NCBI RefSeq assembly: GCF_003264365.1
Contig: NZ_PYAK01000025.1
Coordinates: 1-64,000, forward strand
Origin: Micromonospora noduli
GTDB taxonomy: Bacteria; Actinomycetota; Actinomycetes; Mycobacteriales; Micromonosporaceae
DNA length: 64,000 nt
Direction: 5' to 3'
Shown: piece by piece, positions 60,936 through 64,000 of the stretch
How the letters are laid out: each line of letters begins with the position of its first letter
Numbering within the stretch: the stretch's first letter is position 1
Made by a program: the position numbers and the translations under genes
The notes under the pieces: model-generated
Told to the model about the DNA's origin: nothing
The model's input: only the letters and a program-made list of their open reading frames with translations
The model's database searches: none

Positions 60936-61385
60936 TCAGGCCGCGACCGGCAACCGCTTGGCGAAACAGACGCTGTACGGGTTGCCCACGTACTCGCCGT
61001 AGACCGGGATCCGCTGGTAGCCACACGCGGTGTACAGGGCGACAGCGGCCGGCAGGTAGGTGCCCGTCTCCAGGCAGACGACCGAGTGCCCCTGCCGGAA
61101 CGCGCACTCCTCCAGCGCGGCGAGCAACTGGCGACCGATCCCCCGCCCCCGGTACGCGGGCCGGACGTACATCCGCTTGACCTCGCCGGTCTCGGCATCG
61201 AGCGACTGGAGTCCGCCGCAGGCGACCGCCCGACCGTTCACCACCACCGCCAGGTAGCGGACGTCGTCGTGGGGGACGAAGACCTGCCCGTCCAACCCCC
61301 CATCGGCCTCGCGCAGCTCACGCTGCTGCGCGATGACCAGGGCGGCGATCTCCGGATCGGTGGCAGGCCGGGACTCGATCAGCAT
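60936..61385 (-). CDS. GNAT family N-acetyltransferase (149 aa)
   Basis: The acetyl-CoA loop is VRPAYRGRGIGRQLLAALE (motif A), preceded by GEVKRMY and followed by VVCLETGTYLPAAVALYTACGYQRIPVYGEY (motif B). ATG at 61385 follows TAGCGT by 6 nt, giving a leaderless mRNA; GTG 61388 lies inside that spacer. Substrate unknown. Confidence 0.9.
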   Translation of the reverse strand: MLIESRPATDPEIAALVIAQQRELREADGGLDGQVFVPHDDVRYLAVVVNGRAVACGGLQSLDAETGEVKRMYVRPAYRGRGIGRQLLAALEECAFRQGHSVVCLETGTYLPAAVALYTACGYQRIPVYGEYVGNPYSVCFAKRLPVAA

Positions 61386-61391
61386 CACCCC

Positions 61392-61397
61392 ACGCTA
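61392..61397 (-). promoter_or_regulatory. Leaderless -10 element TAGCGT for the GNAT gene
   Basis: TAGCGT on the minus strand, 6 nt, then ATG at 61385. No Shine-Dalgarno. Confidence 0.55.
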
Positions 61398-61455
61398 GGA
61401 CGCGTGGATTTCGGGGAGGTTTCCGGAAATCAACCCCACCACGGACCGCAACGGA

Positions 61456-62922
61456 CTACTCGGCGTCGTCCTCGTCGTCGATGTCGTCGTCGGACGCGTC
61501 CGCGCCCAAATCGTCGGCCGAGCGCACCCGGCGAGCCTTCCGGGCGGCGAGCCGATCCGCGGCGGAGGCCCGGTTCGACTTCTCCTCCAGGCGGACGTCG
61601 GTGCCCCGGTTGCCGGGTACGAAGTCCACACCGGCGAAGAGCGTCGGCTGCCAGTCGAACTCGCGCGCGCCGATCCGGACCAGGTCACCGGGCTGGGCGC
61701 CGGCCTTGGCCAGCTTGTCCTCCACCCCGAGCCGGGCCAGCCGGTCAGCCAGGTAGCCGACCGCCTCGTCGTTGTCGAAGTTGGTCTGCTTGACCCAGCG
61801 TTCCGGCCGCACACCGCGCACCGTGAACGAGCCGTCCGCCTCGGCCGTGATGGTGAAACCGTCGTCGTCCACGGCGATCGGGCGGATCACGATCCGGGTC
61901 GGCTCGGCGGGCGGAGCGGCCTTACGCTCTGCGTCGACCAGCTCGGCCATCGCGTAGGTCAGCTCCTTGAGCCCTTCCCGGGTGGCCGCGGAGACCTCGA
62001 ACACCTGGTAACCGCGCTCCTCCAGATCGGGGCGCACGATCTCGGCGAGGTCGCGGCCGTCCGGCACGTCGATCTTGTTGATGGCGACCAGCCGCGGGCG
62101 GTCGGTCAGGCCGCCGTACTGGCTCAGCTCGGCCTCGATGGCGTCGATGTCGGCCACCGGGTCACGGCCGGGCTCCAGGGTCGCCGAGTCGATGACGTGC
62201 ACCAGCACGGCGCAGCGCTCGATGTGCCGCAGGAACTCCAGGCCCAGGCCCTTACCGGTGGCCGCGCCGGGGATCAGGCCCGGCACGTCCGCGACGGTGA
62301 AGGTGTGGTTGTCCATCCGGACCACGCCGAGGTTGGGCACCAGGGTGGTGAACGGGTAGTCGGCGATCTTCGGCTTCGCGGCGGAGATCACCGAGATCAG
62401 CGACGACTTGCCGGCGGACGGGAAGCCCACCAGGCCCACATCGGCGACGCTCTTCAGCTCCAGCACGATGTCCAGTTGGTCGCCGGGCTCCCCCAGCTCG
62501 GCGAAGCCGGGCGCCTTGCGCTTGGCGTTGGCCAGCGAGGCGTTGCCCCGCCCGCCGCGCCCGCCGCGGGCGACCTCGAAGGTCGTGCCGGCGCCGACCA
62601 TGTCGGCCAGCACGGTGCCGTCGGAGGTCTGCACCACTGTGCCGTTGGGCACCTTGAGCACCAGGTTGTGGCCGTTGGCCCCGTCCCGGTTCGAGCCGGC
62701 GCCACCCTTGCCGTTGTCGGCCTTGACGTGCGGGTGGAAGTGGAAGTCGAGCAGCGTGGTCACCTGCGGGTCGACCACCAGGGACACGCTGCCCCCGTGC
62801 CCACCGTTGCCGCCGTCGGGCCCGCCGAAGGGCTTGAACTTCTCGCGGTGGATCGAGGCACAACCGTGCCCGCCATCGCCGGCCTGCAGATGCAGAACGA
62901 CCCGGTCAACGAACGTTGCCAC
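61456..62922 (-). CDS. obg: GTPase Obg/CgtA (488 aa)
   Basis: A large-subunit assembly GTPase linked to the stringent response. The Gly-rich OBG fold is GDGGHGCASIHREKFKPFGGPDGGNGG to about residue 160. G1 is GFPSAGKSSL, G3 DVPGLIPGA, G4 NKID. The C-terminal OCT domain (about 340-425) is followed by a charged tail ending DDDIDDEDDAE. GTG at 62922 follows GGAAGGA. Follows rpmA and rplU as in most bacteria. Confidence 0.97.
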   Translation of the reverse strand: MATFVDRVVLHLQAGDGGHGCASIHREKFKPFGGPDGGNGGHGGSVSLVVDPQVTTLLDFHFHPHVKADNGKGGAGSNRDGANGHNLVLKVPNGTVVQTSDGTVLADMVGAGTTFEVARGGRGGRGNASLANAKRKAPGFAELGEPGDQLDIVLELKSVADVGLVGFPSAGKSSLISVISAAKPKIADYPFTTLVPNLGVVRMDNHTFTVADVPGLIPGAATGKGLGLEFLRHIERCAVLVHVIDSATLEPGRDPVADIDAIEAELSQYGGLTDRPRLVAINKIDVPDGRDLAEIVRPDLEERGYQVFEVSAATREGLKELTYAMAELVDAERKAAPPAEPTRIVIRPIAVDDDGFTITAEADGSFTVRGVRPERWVKQTNFDNDEAVGYLADRLARLGVEDKLAKAGAQPGDLVRIGAREFDWQPTLFAGVDFVPGNRGTDVRLEEKSNRASAADRLAARKARRVRSADDLGADASDDDIDDEDDAE

Positions 62923-62968
62923 GGCGTCAATCCTTCCAGCGAGGCTCGACCTCGCACTTCGCGAAAAA

Positions 62969-63011
62969 GGCTAAGCGGGCCGGGACCCGGAGGTCCGCGG
63001 CCCGCTTAGCC
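62969..63011 (-). terminator. Intrinsic terminator between rpmA and obg
   Basis: A perfect 14-bp stem (62969-62982 with 62998-63011) followed on the minus strand by TTTTTCGC. One of few classical U-tract terminators here; it attenuates rplU-rpmA read-through into obg. Confidence 0.92.
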
Positions 63012-63017
63012 CGAGAA

Positions 63018-63272
63018 CTACTGCTGCGGAACGATGCTGACGGTCTTGCGACCGCGCTTGGTGCCGAACAGGACCGAACCGGCGGACAGCGCGAACAGCG
63101 TGTCGTCGCCGCCACGGCCGACCAGGTCACCGGGGTGGAACTTGGTGCCACGCTGCCGGATGATGATCTCACCGGCGCTGACGACCTGACCACCGAAGCG
63201 CTTCACGCCGAGTCGCTGGGCCGCGGAGTCACGACCGTTACGCGAGCTGGACGCACCCTTTTTGTGAGCCAT
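63018..63272 (-). CDS. rpmA: 50S ribosomal protein L27 (84 aa)
   Basis: Starts MAHKKGASSSRNGRDSAAQRLG, with the usual FGGQVVSAGEIIIRQRGTKFHPG and VGRGGDDTLFAL. There is no N-terminal cleavable extension as found in Firmicutes. It lies 11 bp after rplU in one transcription unit. Confidence 0.98.
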   Translation of the reverse strand: MAHKKGASSSRNGRDSAAQRLGVKRFGGQVVSAGEIIIRQRGTKFHPGDLVGRGGDDTLFALSAGSVLFGTKRGRKTVSIVPQQ

Positions 63273-63283
63273 TGGAGGACGAC

Positions 63284-63598
63284 CTACTTCCCGCTGGAGA
63301 TGCCGGTCACCTTGACCTGGGTCAACGGCTGGCGGTGACCCTGGCGCTTGTGGTAGCCAGTCTTGTTCTTGAACTTGTGGATCCGGATCTTCGGGCCCTT
63401 GGTGTGCGCGGCGATTTCGCCGGACACCGCGACCTCGGCAAGCTTCGCCGCGTCGGTCACCAGGTCGTCACCGTCGACGAGGAGCACCGCGGTGAGCTTC
63501 ACCGCGTCACCGGGGGCACCGGTGAGCTTCTCGACCTCGATCACGTCGCCCTCGGCGACCTTGTACTGCTTGCCGCCGGTCTTGACGATCGCGTACAT
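63284..63598 (-). CDS. rplU: 50S ribosomal protein L21 (104 aa)
   Basis: Starts MYAIVKTGGKQYKVAEGDVIEVEKL and ends near HKRQGHRQPLTQVKVTGI, matching L21 over its whole length. ATG at 63598. First gene of the rplU-rpmA pair; the promoter is probably in the 166-bp gap upstream. Confidence 0.98.
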   Translation of the reverse strand: MYAIVKTGGKQYKVAEGDVIEVEKLTGAPGDAVKLTAVLLVDGDDLVTDAAKLAEVAVSGEIAAHTKGPKIRIHKFKNKTGYHKRQGHRQPLTQVKVTGISSGK

Positions 63599-63764
63599 CG
63601 GAGGCGGACTCCCTGTCGTTGAGGCTGCTGGCGGTCGTTCCCGCAGCGGCTCGCCGGGTAGCAGTGCACGGCGGCGCGGGCACACGGGAACTCGGCACAC
63701 CAAAGGTGGGCCGCAGGCAAGAGTACGCCATCGCTGGCCCGGACCCCAAACCGGCCCGCCCTGG

Positions 63765-64000
63765 TCAGCGCGCGCAGAGCTGGTCGAGGCGCTGCTGAAG
63801 GCGGTCGAGTTCGGTCTCGTCGATCGACCCGACGTCGGCACCGAGCGCGGAAACCTCGGCGCCGAGGTCGGTGAGCAGCGTCTTGAGCTGCGGATCGTCG
63901 GTCCGCTCGGACTGCTCCCGCAGCACGGTCCGCCAGTTCGCCAGCGCCGCCTCGGCCCGTCCCCGGGCGGCCTCGGCCGTGCGGCTGTCCCCGGCGCCCA
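63765..64000 (-). CDS. C-terminal part of a hypothetical protein, cut by the window edge
   Basis: Only the last 77 residues are present. They read as a charged helical hairpin, with RTAEAARGRAEAALANWRTV near the left and SIDETELDRLQQRLDQLCAR at the end (stop TGA 63767-63765). It is probably an exported or lipoprotein-type protein judging from similar actinomycete ORFs next to rplU, but the N-terminus is outside the window. No function is recognised. Confidence 0.6.
   Translation of the reverse strand, partial: GAGDSRTAEAARGRAEAALANWRTVLREQSERTDDPQLKTLLTDLGAEVSALGADVGSIDETELDRLQQRLDQLCAR

Overview
The window is a very GC-rich actinomycete chromosome segment, most like Micromonosporaceae (Micromonospora or a close relative). 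The evidence is GTG/TTG starts next to good Shine-Dalgarno sequences, many 4-nt GTGA/ATGA gene overlaps, CIRCE control of hrcA-dnaJ, LtrA, DUF397, DUF3618 and DUF4870 families, and gene order. No integrase, transposase, CRISPR array, tRNA or rRNA was seen, so this is chromosomal backbone with lineage-specific inserts.

Backbone. From memory of Mycobacterium tuberculosis gene order, the core genes follow the Rv2361c-Rv2442c segment: uppS, recO, era, a small deaminase-like protein, a CNNM/CorC protein, ybeY, phoH (4.6-12.7 kb); rsmE, dnaJ, hrcA (16.5-19.5 kb); hemW (20.4 kb); lepA, rpsT, holA, comEC, comEA (33.7-42.8 kb); degV, a GpgP-like phosphatase, rsfS, nadD (44.5-47.2 kb); obg, rpmA, rplU (61.5-63.6 kb). 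These genes serve cell-wall lipid carrier synthesis, DNA repair and replication, ribosome assembly, protein folding and NAD synthesis.

Inserts. 0-4.5 kb: a repeat-rich hypothetical protein, a thiamine-binding-type protein, gnd, a pirin and two small proteins, with two palindromic repeat families. 6.4-8.3 kb: a repetitive DUF4097 lipoprotein convergent with a membrane acyltransferase. 12.8-16.4 kb: a beta-lactamase-fold hydrolase, HIT protein, SDR and polyphosphate kinase 2. 19.7-28.9 kb: DUF4870, enoyl-CoA hydratase, an SDR without its catalytic Tyr/Lys, a lysozyme-fold-like membrane protein, a PhyH dioxygenase, two convergent LtrA paralogs and a MOSC protein. 29-32 kb: a sugar ABC importer operon without an ATPase gene. 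32.2-33.5 kb: two near-identical GlsB-type stress proteins with duplicated leaders, separated by an octanucleotide tandem repeat. 47-52 kb: PadR regulator, FAD monooxygenase and aminopeptidase N. 52-61 kb: DUF397 protein, CYP152-type P450, zinc alcohol dehydrogenase with an SRPBCC protein, glycosyltransferase, a three-gene DUF3618/holin-like envelope operon and further small membrane proteins.

Regulation. At least eight genes have a TANNNT hexamer ending 6-7 nt before the start codon and no Shine-Dalgarno, the layout of leaderless actinobacterial transcripts. Several strong intrinsic terminators and a 46-bp near-perfect palindrome at 43.0 kb are also visible.
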